This document shows positions 24,001 through 34,500 of a stretch of 64,000 nt of DNA, piece by piece. The stretch lies in the NCBI GenBank assembly GCA_013397435.1, contig VZRG01002612.1, positions 4,642-68,641 on the forward strand. The letters run 5' to 3'. Below the pieces are notes generated by a model, which was given only the letters and a program-made list of their open reading frames with translations, was not told the origin of the DNA and did not search any database. Within the stretch, counting starts at the first letter, position 1; the number at the start of each line of letters is the position of its first letter. Origin of the DNA: Erythrocercus mccallii (lineage: Eukaryota > Chordata > Aves > Passeriformes > Dicruridae). The position numbers were made by a program, and so were the translations under genes.

Positions 24001-25716
24001 AGAACTCTGGGTGAACTCCTTCAAAATGAAATCCTTTTCTACTTGAAAAGAACTCAGCAAAGAAGCAAAAAAGCATTCTTTAGAAAAAGCTACATAGAAT
24101 CAGGTATCCATGATAGGAAAAATCATTACCTTATCTTCCAAAAGTGATTAAAAATATTTATCAAGCTTGTATGTGCAATCACACATTTCTCTCCTTGGCA
24201 ATTGCCTCCAATTGAGTGTTCCTCCATTCTGCAGAATTTTAATATTAAATATTTTATGCTGAGGAGGAGAAGCCTATGGGGAGGTACTTGCTCTGGTTTG
24301 ATCCAACACTCATCTGAGATTAAGGCTTTAATTCAATCATGACTACACTTCTGAATATATTTAATCAACTTAATGGTTCAGCTAGAAGATCAGCAAGCCG
24401 TACCTTTGTCAATGTTTTCATTTAAATGACAGTTTTTCTTGGTGTCTGCTCCAATCTTATTGTCATTTTCATCGATAAGGATGCACATCTCTGCCAAGAG
24501 CTGCACCTGCTGCTCATCCAGGTGATCTGTGTTTACTTCAGGCATCGTGATGGTAGCACACGTTCTACTGAAGACAGAATGAAGAGTCATTTACTAAAAA
24601 CAGCATCCATAAGGTTCTGGGCAGAGTGTGAGAAATAACCTAATGGCTTGTTTCTCTGCCACGGTGTAAATTGCACACCAATTTTATTTTGAGAGGGTTT
24701 ACACACTTTTAGTTCCCTGAAATTTTGTATCCACAATACAAATAAAATACAAATATAGCAACACTTGGCAGATGCTTGCAATATTTTTATTCCTCAGGAA
24801 GCCCTTGTAGCAGCTGCTGCATTATATCCATGCTGAGCCTAACATTTTTATGGGCTGTCAGTGGCAGGAATTCGAGTTCCAAACTTCAAGCTGTGCACCA
24901 CTAACTCTGGCTACATTTCTAACGCCGGGCATCCTGTGCACGAGGATTTCTACCCTCCACAGGTTTTTAAAGGCTCGGTAACAGGGTTTCAACCCGAGGC
25001 ACCTCCAAAGCAACACCTGCCCTGCCCCGAGCCTCTGCTGCCGTGGGCGTGCTCCCGGCAGCCCAAAGATTCCCTGAATGGGTCAAGCTGGAAGCGACCA
25101 CAGGCGGTCACCTGGGGACCCCCCCTGCTCTGTCTGGGTCATCCCAGAGCACACGGCACGAGATTGCATTCAGACAGTTCTGGAGTATCCCCGGGGAGGG
25201 AGGCTCCACACAGCCTCCGGGCAGCCTGTTCCAGAGCACGGTCACCTGCACAGGAAAGGAGTTCTTCCCCACGCTCCGGTGCAAATTCCTGTGCATTAGT
25301 GCCTCTTGTCTTATTGCTCAGCAAGGAGGACTATTCCCTTAGCACCCTCCCATAGATATTTATAGATATTAACGATGTCTCCTCTCAGCTGTCTCTCCTC
25401 GAGGCTGAACAGACCCAGCACCCTCAGCCTTTACTTCTAAGAGATGCGCCAGTCCCTTCGCGACCTTCGTTGCCTTCCGACAGACGCGGTCCAGGAGCTC
25501 CACTTCTCTCTGGTACGGAGGAGACCAGAAGTGGACACAGAGCTCCGGACGCACCTCGGCAGGGCTGAGGGGCAGGGTGACCGCGCTCGGCAGCTGTCCC
25601 CGAGCCCCGTTCCCCGCTCACCTCGCTGTCCGTGCGCTCGGCACCCGCCGCTCTCCCCTCACGCCGGGGCCGCTCCGAGGGGCCGCGCTCCCGGCCCGGA
25701 GCAGCGCGCGCCACAT
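21015..25716 (-). CDS. IDI1: Isopentenyl-diphosphate delta-isomerase 1, five coding exons
   Basis: Converts isopentenyl diphosphate to dimethylallyl diphosphate, feeding sterol and isoprenoid synthesis. Coding exons in transcription order: 25716-25622, 24567-24404, 23392-23300, 22009-21879, 21332-21015. The last four, from ATG 24545-24543 (MPEVNTDHLDEQQVQLLAEM), give 227 residues, the same as the human cytosolic/peroxisomal form. Catalytic features are present: TNTCCSHPL with Cys86, the Nudix-type helix at about 95-117 (GVRRAAQRRLKAELG), and WGEHEIDY with Glu146 and Glu148. The C-terminus KIHRM ends in HRM, comparable to the PTS1-like YRM of human IDI1. The upstream exon joins in phase and adds 39 residues starting MWRALLRAGSAAPR, giving a 266-residue form. 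The human long form also starts MWR. Residue 79 is Asp where human has Gly; yeast also has Asp. The gene runs tail-to-tail with GTPBP4. Confidence 0.96.
21333..24403 (-). other. IDI1 introns 2-4
   Basis: Introns at 23393-24403, 22010-23299 and 21333-21878 are AT-rich with consensus GT-AG ends. I recognised no repeat family, RNA gene or additional exon in them. Confidence 0.6.
25073..25580 (-). mobile_element. CR1 LINE fragment in IDI1 intron 1, reverse
   Basis: On the plus strand it shows the reversed CR1 order: 'gggtcaagctggaagcgacc', 'gggcagcctgttccagagca', 'ctcctctcagctgtctctcc', 'tcgaggctgaacagacccag', 'ggacacagagctccggacgc'. It therefore lies in the same sense as IDI1 transcription. The copy extends further 5' within CR1 than most others here, is CpG-rich, and ends about 40 bp from the donor site of the first IDI1 exon. 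Boundaries are approximate. Confidence 0.9.
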
Positions 25717-25759
25717 CTCTCGTCACACCCCGCCCGCCAATGGCGCCGCCGCCCGGCGC

Positions 25760-25767
25760 TGACGTCA
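25760..25767. promoter_or_regulatory. CRE palindrome TGACGTCA
   Basis: Full 8-bp cAMP response element (CREB/ATF site), 44 bp upstream of the IDI1 long-form ATG and 12 bp from the SRE-like decamer. The motif match is exact; use is inferred. Confidence 0.8.
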
Positions 25768-25779
25768 GCGCATCGCCCG

Positions 25780-25789
25780 ATCGCCCCAC
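25780..25789. promoter_or_regulatory. SRE-like decamer ATCGCCCCAC
   Basis: Nine of ten bases match the classical SRE-1 ATCACCCCAC bound by SREBP. It lies between a CRE and a row of CCAAT boxes in the promoter of a cholesterol-pathway gene, which strengthens the call. Binding is inferred. Confidence 0.7.
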
Positions 25790-25843
25790 TGCGGCGTGGG
25801 GGGCGGTGCCAGCAGTGACAGGTGGGAGAGGCGGGGGGCGCGG

Positions 25844-25911
25844 CCAATCGCGACACAGCCCCGGAGCGGCGATGGCCAATAGAGACAAGGAGCGGCGGCG
25901 AGCTGGCCAAT
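25844..25911. promoter_or_regulatory. Three CCAAT boxes spaced 32 and 31 bp
   Basis: CCAAT at 25844, 25876 and 25907, all on the plus strand (ATTGG on the IDI1 strand). The spacing equals about three helical turns, the arrangement typical of cooperating NF-Y sites. A fourth box is at 25737. Confidence 0.75.
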
Positions 25912-26019
25912 GGGAGCGGGGTGGTGCGGCGATGCCCACAGCCCACAGGAGAGGGTCGGGTGCGCTGTTGGGGTCTCTGAGCAGGGAGAAGCCTTTACCT
26001 CCTGAGGGTAATGAGAAAC

Positions 26020-26200
26020 CACAGAATCAGTGAGGCTGTAAAAGGCCGCTGAGGTCATCGAGTCCAGCCTATGATCGGACACTACCGTGTCAACCAGACC
26101 ATGGCACTGTGTGCCATATCCAGTCTTTGCTTAAACACCTCCAGGGGCTGTGACTCCACCACCTCCCTGGGCAGCGCATTCCAATGTCTAAAGGTTGAAC
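26020..26200 (-). mobile_element. Short CR1 LINE 3' fragment, reverse
   Basis: Reversed CR1 3' end: 'cacagaatcagtgaggctgt', 'aggtcatcgagtccagcct', 'cttaaacacctccaggggct', 'tgactccaccacctccctgg', 'gcattccaatgtctaa'. It lies about 100 bp beyond the distal CCAAT box of the IDI1 promoter, so CR1 copies flank the promoter on both sides. Boundaries are approximate. Confidence 0.88.
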
Positions 26201-29200
26201 CTTCAGCGCTGCTTATTGTCTTTCCACGCACCCACGAAAACCGAAGTACTGGCCCTATAGACGTGCCGGTGTTTGTGGCAAACGGTTTCCGAATTTCTGC
26301 TCTGTTCTGGGAGTGTTTCAGGTGGCGGCCATAAGCCCACGACTGCAGAGTAACAGAGCTTTTTGGCACATTTACTCCTGGATGCTTTTCTTTGTTCCGC
26401 AGTTGCATCCCTCGAGATAAGAGGTTCAGCGTGTGCCGCACAGATCCCAGCCTGCGGCATCGGCAGTGGGGGAATATTGGTTCCCCTTCTGCACTGACAG
26501 CTACAGCCGGTGGGAAGCAGTTCCTGTGCTAGTCAAGAGCTCAGTGAGCTCTTGAGGGCAGAGAAAGAAACACTTTCAGGGTAGGAATGGAGCACAGGCA
26601 GGATGTCAAGATGAACTGGTCAGGTAGGGGAGTTTAGATATGCACAGATAAAACTAGAAAAACTTCAGTTCCAGCCTCTAGAAACTTCACACCACCATAG
26701 CTAAATACCTTCTCAGCAAGGCTTTTGCTGGTTTATTGCTCATCCACAGATTTGAGTTTATGACTGAATGCCATAAAAAGCTTAGAAATTATATTTATGT
26801 CTTGGAGGCATGGCTCGCTCTGATTCCCTCTCAGCTCAAGTTCCAACATTTCAGTCTGGTTTGCTTGATTTTTCCTGTGAACAGGACATATGGCCTGTCA
26901 CTTAGATATCATTACCAGCACAAATGTTCAGATGGACAGTTAATATTTTACAAGGGGGAGCGGGGGTTATCTTACAGCATTCCCCTATTCAGAGCCTGCC
27001 AAAAGAAAGAAGAGTGGAGGTGATTTGAGTGAAAGCCACTTGAAACCAGCAGAGCATTAAAAGCAAGCAAGAAAAAAGACTGTAGCAATGTGTTGGCTCT
27101 ACATATCCTTTTAACTACATAAAACATAACATAAAAATATTAGAATTCATGTTAATATTGTTATTCATTAATAAACTACAAATTTAATGTTATCACAAGA
27201 ATGTTCATAATAAATATGTACTGTCAGAAAGGATGGAAATGTACACAGATTGCTTTTTATTGAGTTTACTTTTCATTACTATACAGATTACCTATTGCTG
27301 AGTCATTGGCACAAAAGCACAGTAACTGGAGACTGAGCTTTGAAGAAATACTGAGAACATCCTTCATCACATTGATCACAAGTGATCAATGGTTTCATTG
27401 TTCCAGATTAAAAAAAAAACCCAACCAAAACTGTCATTTTTTCTTCTATCATTTTCCTAAAGTAACAGAACAAGCTACACAGATCAAAAAACTACTGAGA
27501 TGGACATACAAACCAGCATTTCACATGATGACAACAGTTAACAAGCAGCTCTCCTGTGAGTGAAGCTCTTTTAGAATAGAAACTACCCTGGGAGACAGAG
27601 ATGTGTCTGTGCCTGGGGCACAGCTGGCATGGGACATTAGCAGCTGTACACGGTGACCTTCAGGCTACACAGGAGAGGGAAACCAGGAAAAATGTCCCTC
27701 TAGATGACAGAGAAAAGAGGCTTTTCCTCCTAGTAATAACTACTGAACACTTCTATATGGGCATTTTAGAACCTGACAGTCAGAAACAATTACAGTTCCT
27801 GTCTTGCACAGACAAACAAAGCACTTCACCTGAGTCAACGCTGGTGAGCAGCAAGAAGTGACAACAAGTCCTGGTGGATAATGAGAGGCAAAGAAGCAGA
27901 GATGAAGGATGACAGAGACAAAAAAAAATCAAAACAACATTTTCACAAAATAATCAAGGGAGAGACTTCCCAAGCCTTTAACCAGACACTTTCAGGATCA
28001 GGTGTTTTATATCACCTGTATCATCCCCTCCAGACTTGCTCTGCACCTTCAAAGCCCTTTGGGTTGAAGATAAAGCATGCTAATTTTTGTAATGGTATGC
28101 ACTTCACTGTAACCTCAGAACTTCTACCCCACCCTGCATAAACAGAATGCCTGAAGTGACATAAAGATACTTCTGAGACTTAATTTTTGTATCCCCTTAA
28201 CTCTGCTAACTGTTTTCACTCAGCTAACAAGGGAAAAACAGTTTCCTGTAATGACTGGAAAGTCTTTCATTCACCTGAAAATCCAACTAGCTGCAAACCA
28301 CTGACAGACTTTTGATCTCTACTAAGAGAAAGTGAAGTACGACCCCCACCAAACTGAAGGAAAACCTTTTAATTCTCCAGCAAGTTAACAAGATGATGAC
28401 AAGCAACAAGCTGAAATAAATGCTGAACAAACCTGGGATTTGACCCCAACCTAGAATGCATAAACTCCTGAAAAATGCTTGTCCTCAGTTTTCAGATTTC
28501 CCAAGGAAAATTAATGGGCTGCTTCTTCCCCCTTCACATCCAAACTTCTTTTTCAGCTTCCTGTTAACTTGCTCTGATGTTTGAGATTTCAACATCACCC
28601 TTCTCAGCTACAGAGCTATCCTTGTTCCTGGTCTCCCTAGAGAATTCCTCTTGAGAGTCCTTTCCTGCCTAGAGTCATAGCTCTTCGGAAAATATTTATC
28701 TAAATGATCCACTCCTGTGCTGAGTAAAAAACAACCTGGGTTTTATCTGAAATGAGAGGTAAATACTTCCTAGTCTTAACTAATCTGCTGTTCCCTTTTC
28801 CCTTGACTCTACTTAAAAGGCCTCTTTCAGGGAAGTAGGTTGGCTTCAGCTCACTTCAGAGAAGACAGATGTCTTTGTAGTAAGAATGTAATACATATAT
28901 GCTAAATATATAAGTAGGATGTTGTATTTGCATTTCATTCTCCTATCTCAAGCTGATGGAAAGAGTGCTATGATGGATGGCTTCCAAATGTTTTTATACA
29001 ACATAAGGTGAATGAACAATGGTATAGGAAACCACTCTTCTAGGAAGGAGTTATTGGGTGGTTTCATATATGAATCAAGAAATAACTCTTGAGTCCTTTT
29101 CTCCCTTATATTTTTGGTGGGTTGGTTTGGTTTTTATTTCTTTTGGTTTAACTCTGGATGGAAGGCTTTGCCTTTTCCTGCTACATTTACAGGTTTGAAA

Positions 29201-30859
29201 AATGTTAATTTGGGAGGTTCAGCTATTATTCTGTTCTCTTGCTGATTTCCCAAGCCTTCTATCTTGTTTTTTCAAGTCCAGCCATGGGTGCAGAAGTAGA
29301 TTTGTCCAGGACAACCTAAAGTTTGCCACTTCATTTACTGTATGCTTATTAAAAAAAGCTTCTTTGCTGTTGAAAAGATGCTGACTAGTACTGACCCGTT
29401 TCCCTAGGCTCCTGTATTGCTATCTCTCTTGTTTTGTATCAGATAGTTTGTGAAAAGCAGGTCAATCTTTTGTTCTGTACTTGCTCCTATACATTGCACA
29501 GTGCCTGCTACTCTTGCAGTGCCATCATAAAACCAAACCAGTAGCAGAGCAAGAGAGATAACTTGTCATTCTCTTCTCATGAAAAAGCAACTGCATCCAT
29601 GCAGGGCCTGTCAACTTTCAGGTGAGGTACCCTGTACCAAGGAAAAAGTTGTTTAAGCTCTCCTCATTTCAGTATTTTGCATTTCTTCAGGTAAAAAAAT
29701 GGTCATCTCTGTAATGTACCCTGCTCCAAGGGAGTGGGCTGCTCTAGAGGAGAAGAAATCTGCCAGGTGTTGTCCCCAGGAAATCTCTAGTGTGGATCTT
29801 TGTACTCCTGCTGGACATTTTTTTCCTTCATGTATACAGCTAAAATTGTTACAGTACAGTACTGTTATATTAGGGCAAAGTAATTTTGGTAGGGATTATG
29901 AAGCTTAAAAATGTCTAGTTAAAAACTGAACAGCTGAGAACTTGAATTGTCACTTGGCTAAGATGGCTGAGCCACCCACAACTACACCAGCTCTAGAGCG
30001 AATTCAAAGCACTGAACTGAGGCATTTGGTGAGGTTGTGTCCAGGCCTTCTCCTGGGCACCTCTGCTCCATCTCTTGTCCCTCTCCTTTTGCCTGCGCAG
30101 TCCTCCTTCTTCTCCACTCCTTAAAGCCATTTAGCTTTTTAGTTTGCTCCCTTTTGTAGCTTTGAAGAAGGAAATAGGTTAAAATTATGGAATGTTCCCA
30201 ACTAGTTAGGCTGGTGATTTTGGAGAATGACATCCAGTAATGAGAAATATGCTAGTAAATAGGTAAACCACTGTTTTTGTTGCTGTTTAATACAGCTTTA
30301 AGACATACACAGAAGTGAGTAGAAAGGGAAAAAGACAAATGAGAACTGCAGGCAGACTTGTAGTTGGGAAGCACATTAAAAGAAAATGTAATATTTCCAG
30401 CTCTCACTGGCACATGTTCTTCTGGCCTTTTTACAGACCTCTTCTAAGGCAGTTAAGATAATCTGCTGGAAGAGAGAAAATAATTAGGCGAAGGCCTCTT
30501 TTGACTTTCACTATCTGCTACAATGAATAAGAATTTTAGGTGGAGGTTTATTCAAAGTGTTAATCAGCAGAGGAATTAATCGCATTTCAATTACGTGTTG
30601 TAGGCTTCAGAGTGAACAGCCTACTTGCAGAACGTCTTGGCTAGCTTTGATGCGCTGCCTCTGTCACTCCGTCTGCAGACACAGTAGAAAAACTCCATAT
30701 TCGGTATCTCCCAGCCCTTCTGCATTAAAAAATTATGGAATTCTAGTGGTGTTTCAGGAAAGTTTCATCTCCCTTGTGAATCCCCCGCTCCAGTGTTCCT
30801 GGAGGTAACTGACTGGCTAAAGCAGCAGCAGCAGCAGTTTTAGTTCGGTAACAGTAACG
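26201..30859. other. Intergenic between IDI1 and WDR37, no gene recognised
   Basis: Head-to-head intergenic region of about 5 kb. It is AT-rich, with short chance open frames only. I looked for an IDI2-like second isomerase (TNTCCSHPL, WGEHEIDY) and saw none, consistent with IDI2 being known from mammals. Confidence 0.6.
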
Positions 30860-31570
30860 GCAAACTAACACGGCGTTACCCCGAGGGGCCACGGTGGGGG
30901 CGGAACACAGCTCCGCTGTTTGACCTCCAGCACTACGGTCACCCGGGGAGCAGCGGGGCCGAGGAGTGCGGTGGTGGTGGGGCAGCTCCTGCCCGGCCCC
31001 GGGGGCTGTCCCGGTGGCCGGGGCATTGCCCAGCCCGCGGGCTGTGCCGAGCCTGGGGCTGTCCCGGCCACCGGGGACATTCCCGAGCCCGCGGGCTGTG
31101 CCGGCCGGGAGCCTGTCCCGGTGCCAGCCCGTCGCCATCGCGGCTCGGAGCGGGGGCCGCGCCGCTTCCGCCGGATGTCGCCGCGAGGGCTCGGCACCGG
31201 GGAGGCGCGTCCTGCCCGAGCGGCTCCGCGATCGTCGCCGCTGGTGCCTCCGCTGCTGCCCCTCCCGCCTTCTCCTCCTCTTCGTTGTCCTCATCCTTCC
31301 CCTCCTCTTTCTCCGCGCCGCCTGCGGCCCTGCCCCTCCCCGCCCGCCGCCGCGGCTGTGGCTGACAGGTGAGTGCGGGGGCAGCGGGGCGCGGACCCTC
31401 CGCCATCTTCGCGGCCGCCCGAGGGGCTGAGGGGCGCGGAGGTCCGGGGCAGCGGCGGTGCCACCATCGCGGTGGTACCTGCGCGGTGCCGCCGCCGCTG
31501 CCCAGGCCCGCGGCGCAAACCGGGGCTCCTGCTCGGGCACCCCCTCCCTGCCCGTCCTATTCCGTTTTTT
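30860..31570 (+). promoter_or_regulatory. CpG island, putative WDR37 promoter and non-coding exon 1
   Basis: Very GC- and CpG-rich block between AT-rich flanks. A consensus donor CTGACAG|GTGAGT places a likely first-exon end at 31368, on the same strand as the WDR37 coding exons 9 kb downstream. The exon start cannot be fixed. Long open frames on both strands (for example 30743-31594 on the minus strand) are compositional, made of Arg, Gly, Pro and Ala runs. Assignment to WDR37 rests on position, strand and the donor site. Confidence 0.7.
31002..31108. repeat. Two-copy GC-rich minisatellite, about 53-54 bp
   Basis: GGGGCTGTCCCGG recurs at 31002 and 31055, and AGCCCGCGGGCTGTGCCG at 31032 and 31086. 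This gives two imperfect copies inside the putative WDR37 promoter island. The unit contains the palindrome AGCCCGCGGGCT. Confidence 0.8.
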
Positions 31571-34500
31571 ATTTCCACGTGAAATGACTTGCACGTTCTT
31601 CTATAAAAACCCGAAATAACCGAAAATAATCTCTCCTTCCTCTTCTGTGTGTCGCGGTTTTTGAGCGCTTCCAGCCCGAGGCTGTGGGGATGGTTCCAGG
31701 TCTGCGGGTAGAGGAGCTGAGGGTGCTGCTGAGGCGACTCCTCTCGCTAACTTTGTTCGTGTGCTGCTGCGTATCCTAAGGACAGGCCAAGCGTAGAGCC
31801 CCAGTAGTTTACAGGTGGAGTTCAGATCCTCTGACACCTGTACAAATGCAGTAGACATGAAATACCCAAATTTCTGAAAGTGGGGCACAGCTAAACGATG
31901 AGGGGAGCATCGTTTGTGGTGGCATGGGGTGAACCTGGCCTTCAGCCGTGGGAGGATGACATGGAAGTATCCAAGATGGATAAAAGTTGTCTGTAAAGAG
32001 CCCTCTTCAGTACTTCTCTCTTTTTCTGAGCTAAAACCCTGTGAAAATAAGTTTGAGAGAAGAATAGATATGCTTAATGTATTCAGAGGTTGAGTGGATG
32101 TTAGGTTCCATTCCTTAGGCAAAGACAAGAAAAACTTCTTTCAAGTTAAATGTTGATCTATGGCTCAAGGACATCTTGGTGTTTGTGAGAAAAGAGAAAC
32201 TTCTCCCTATGTTTTTATATCTCTAGTCCAGCTTGTCAGATTTATTTTGTTATTGCAGTTAAAGTGGATTTTCTATAACAGTAATGTCATGGAAGGTTTA
32301 CGTAAGGAACTGGTGGAACAGCTTCTTTGAAGTGATTCAGTGTCATTGAGTGCACCTTGACATGATACAAACGTCTATTGTTCAGGCACCCATTTTACAA
32401 TATTACAACTGCATTATTCTCTTTAACCAAATTTCTGAAGCTGCTTTCCAAGCAAGTCTGCTGTTGGTGTTTCTTGATGTTTTTGAAAGAGAGCTGGTAA
32501 CCCCAAGAACCCACAAGTATGTTTTCTAATGAGTAGTTTAGATTAGATAATCTTTGTGCGTGGTGCCATCTCTAACCTGTCTTGTAATAACTTTAGATGT
32601 AGCTTTGTGTGTTGTGGACTTGGGCAATTGTTTTAAGAAAAGGTGCTGGCACATTAGAATTAGAATTAGAACATTAGAATTTAAGGCAGAGACCAGCTGT
32701 AATGTTGATTGTCTTTTTAATGCCAGTTTTTTATGTGTATGTTTGTCCCTGAACTAGGTTTATCATGTTAAATCTAAAGATTCTAAGATGAGACTGCCTC
32801 TTTAATATAGACAGGCCCTTCCACCATCTATATTTTTTTAATTCAGGACTTGTTTGAAGCATGCAGTCTTTAATATGGACTGAAGTGCTTAAGTTTGTTG
32901 GTACAGTCACAAGATAAATATTGTGAGTGTGGTGATAATGTCTTACGAGAAGATCTTACCTCTATGAAATCCTGAAATTGCAAGCCAGAACTAGTTGTGT
33001 TCCAAGTAAGGAGGAATTAAGTGGTATTGCATTCTATAAATTTGAGATGAGATTAGGATCATTTTATGTCATGGAATTTTAAGTCTTGGAGCTAAGACTA
33101 GTATGTTGTCTTGTGAGGTGAAAGCCAGAGTGAGGGGCTTTTTCTGGAGGCCAATCCTTCAAAACCCTGTGGGGAGAGTTGCTCTGTGAATGACCACTGA
33201 GGAATGGATAGGAATCAGGATGGTCTCCTTGCAAGCCAGAGTGATTTGTGTTTTCTCATCCTCAAGCAATATGTACTGACTATTTTTAGGCTTGGTGTTC
33301 AAGATGGTAGGCTGGATGCTCACAGTGCTCTTGCATGGACTGTTGATCGGTTCTGTAGTTCTCTGTGCTAGACCATATGAGGTAATGCTTCAAGAATGTG
33401 CTGTGCAGAGATTATTTATTGGTACTTCCGAAGAGCTTGCTAGATGTATTACAGTTAGAGTCAAAATTACTTGGTTATGTTCAAATCTTAAGAACTAAAA
33501 GATTCTAAATTAATGGCAAGTAATATATTCCCAGATGAAGAGCAATGATAGTAGGGCCACTATGCTTGAATATGACCACAATAGCAATTCAACTAATACA
33601 TCCATAGCAAGTACATAAATATTATTTGTTTAGAGACTAGCAAAATAAGATTCTGGCTTCTGAGTGTGGTGCAGTACTTCCTTGAACAAGCACCTTTTAA
33701 ATCACCCTTGCTCGTGAACTTCCTTAGGATTCCTCACCCTCAGGTCTTATATTTGCATCCCTGTGCTTGCATGTGGGCTACTTCTAGGCTGTTAGGGATT
33801 TGTTAATACAGAAATGGAAGCTACAGTGTCTGTGAAACAGCTGAGGAAATAAAGTACCTGTCAAACATATTTTAGGAGTTAACCAGCTGTAAGTAATTTA
33901 GCAGGACCTGATGCTGTCTGTTGAACTCTTCAATAAAGTCAGTTCATCAATACCTATAAATAAAAGAGATACAATATATACTGATAGGTTACTAACTAGT
34001 AATATAGTAGAACCTAACATTATATTGTATCTTGCACCATTTGAACTACTTGAAACAATAAACATCCTCAGTGAGCCATCCTCAGTGGCACTGGTCTCAA
34101 AAGGGAAGCTTTCAGGACAAAAGCAATTTCACTAAATAGGTCTTATTAGTGGATCCAGGAAGGTTTCTACTATATTAAAAAAAAATGTGAGTCTGCTAAT
34201 TGTTGTTGTTTAGTATTAGATAATGTAAGCTTGTATGGTGAGAGTAGCATTTCTCACTTTAGCAGAGTGTATGGTAGGCTGGGTCAGCCCTGCATTTTGA
34301 CTGCAGCATTTGCTGACATAGTTGAATTAGCAAGATCAAAGCTTGCTAGCAGCAAACCTGGGCTGGCTTACATTTGGATGTTGGTGTTAGGAAGCTTGCT
34401 TAGAGTAGGTACTAATATGTTAAAGTTTTTATCCTTGATTTCAGCTGTATAACAAAATTTATTGGTGTAGCTTCTTTACTCTGCTTTCTGTTGAAAGGAG

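Larger units (their letters stand above)
25560..25960 (-). promoter_or_regulatory. CpG island promoter of IDI1
   Basis: Dense CpG block around the first IDI1 exon. Upstream of the long-form ATG (25716-25714) it contains CCAAT boxes at 25737-25741, 25844-25848, 25876-25880 and 25907-25911, a perfect CRE TGACGTCA at 25760-25767, and ATCGCCCCAC at 25780-25789, one base from the sterol regulatory element ATCACCCCAC. Mammalian IDI1 is a known SREBP target, and NF-Y is the usual SREBP partner, so sterol control is a reasonable inference. The long ATG is so close to these sites that many transcripts may start downstream of it. Confidence 0.85.

Noticed and set aside
24861..25355. 164-codon plus-strand open frame
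   Set aside because: Largely antisense CR1 sequence within IDI1 intron 1.
25632..26033. Plus-strand frame divergent from IDI1
   Set aside because: CpG-island composition plus a CR1 tail. A divergent non-coding transcript is possible but there is no sequence evidence for a gene.
26201..30859. Possible IDI2 paralogue between IDI1 and WDR37
   Set aside because: No TNTCCSHPL or WGEHEIDY-like coding sequence was found on either strand.
30743..31594. 283-codon minus-strand open frame in the WDR37 CpG island, and overlapping frames on both strands
   Set aside because: Composition is Arg/Gly/Pro/Ala from CpG-rich DNA. It overlaps other equally long frames in several readings and resembles no protein family.
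31601..32128. 175-codon minus-strand frame next to the WDR37 CpG island
   Set aside because: No family resemblance; it sits in what is predicted to be WDR37 intron 1 on the opposite strand.
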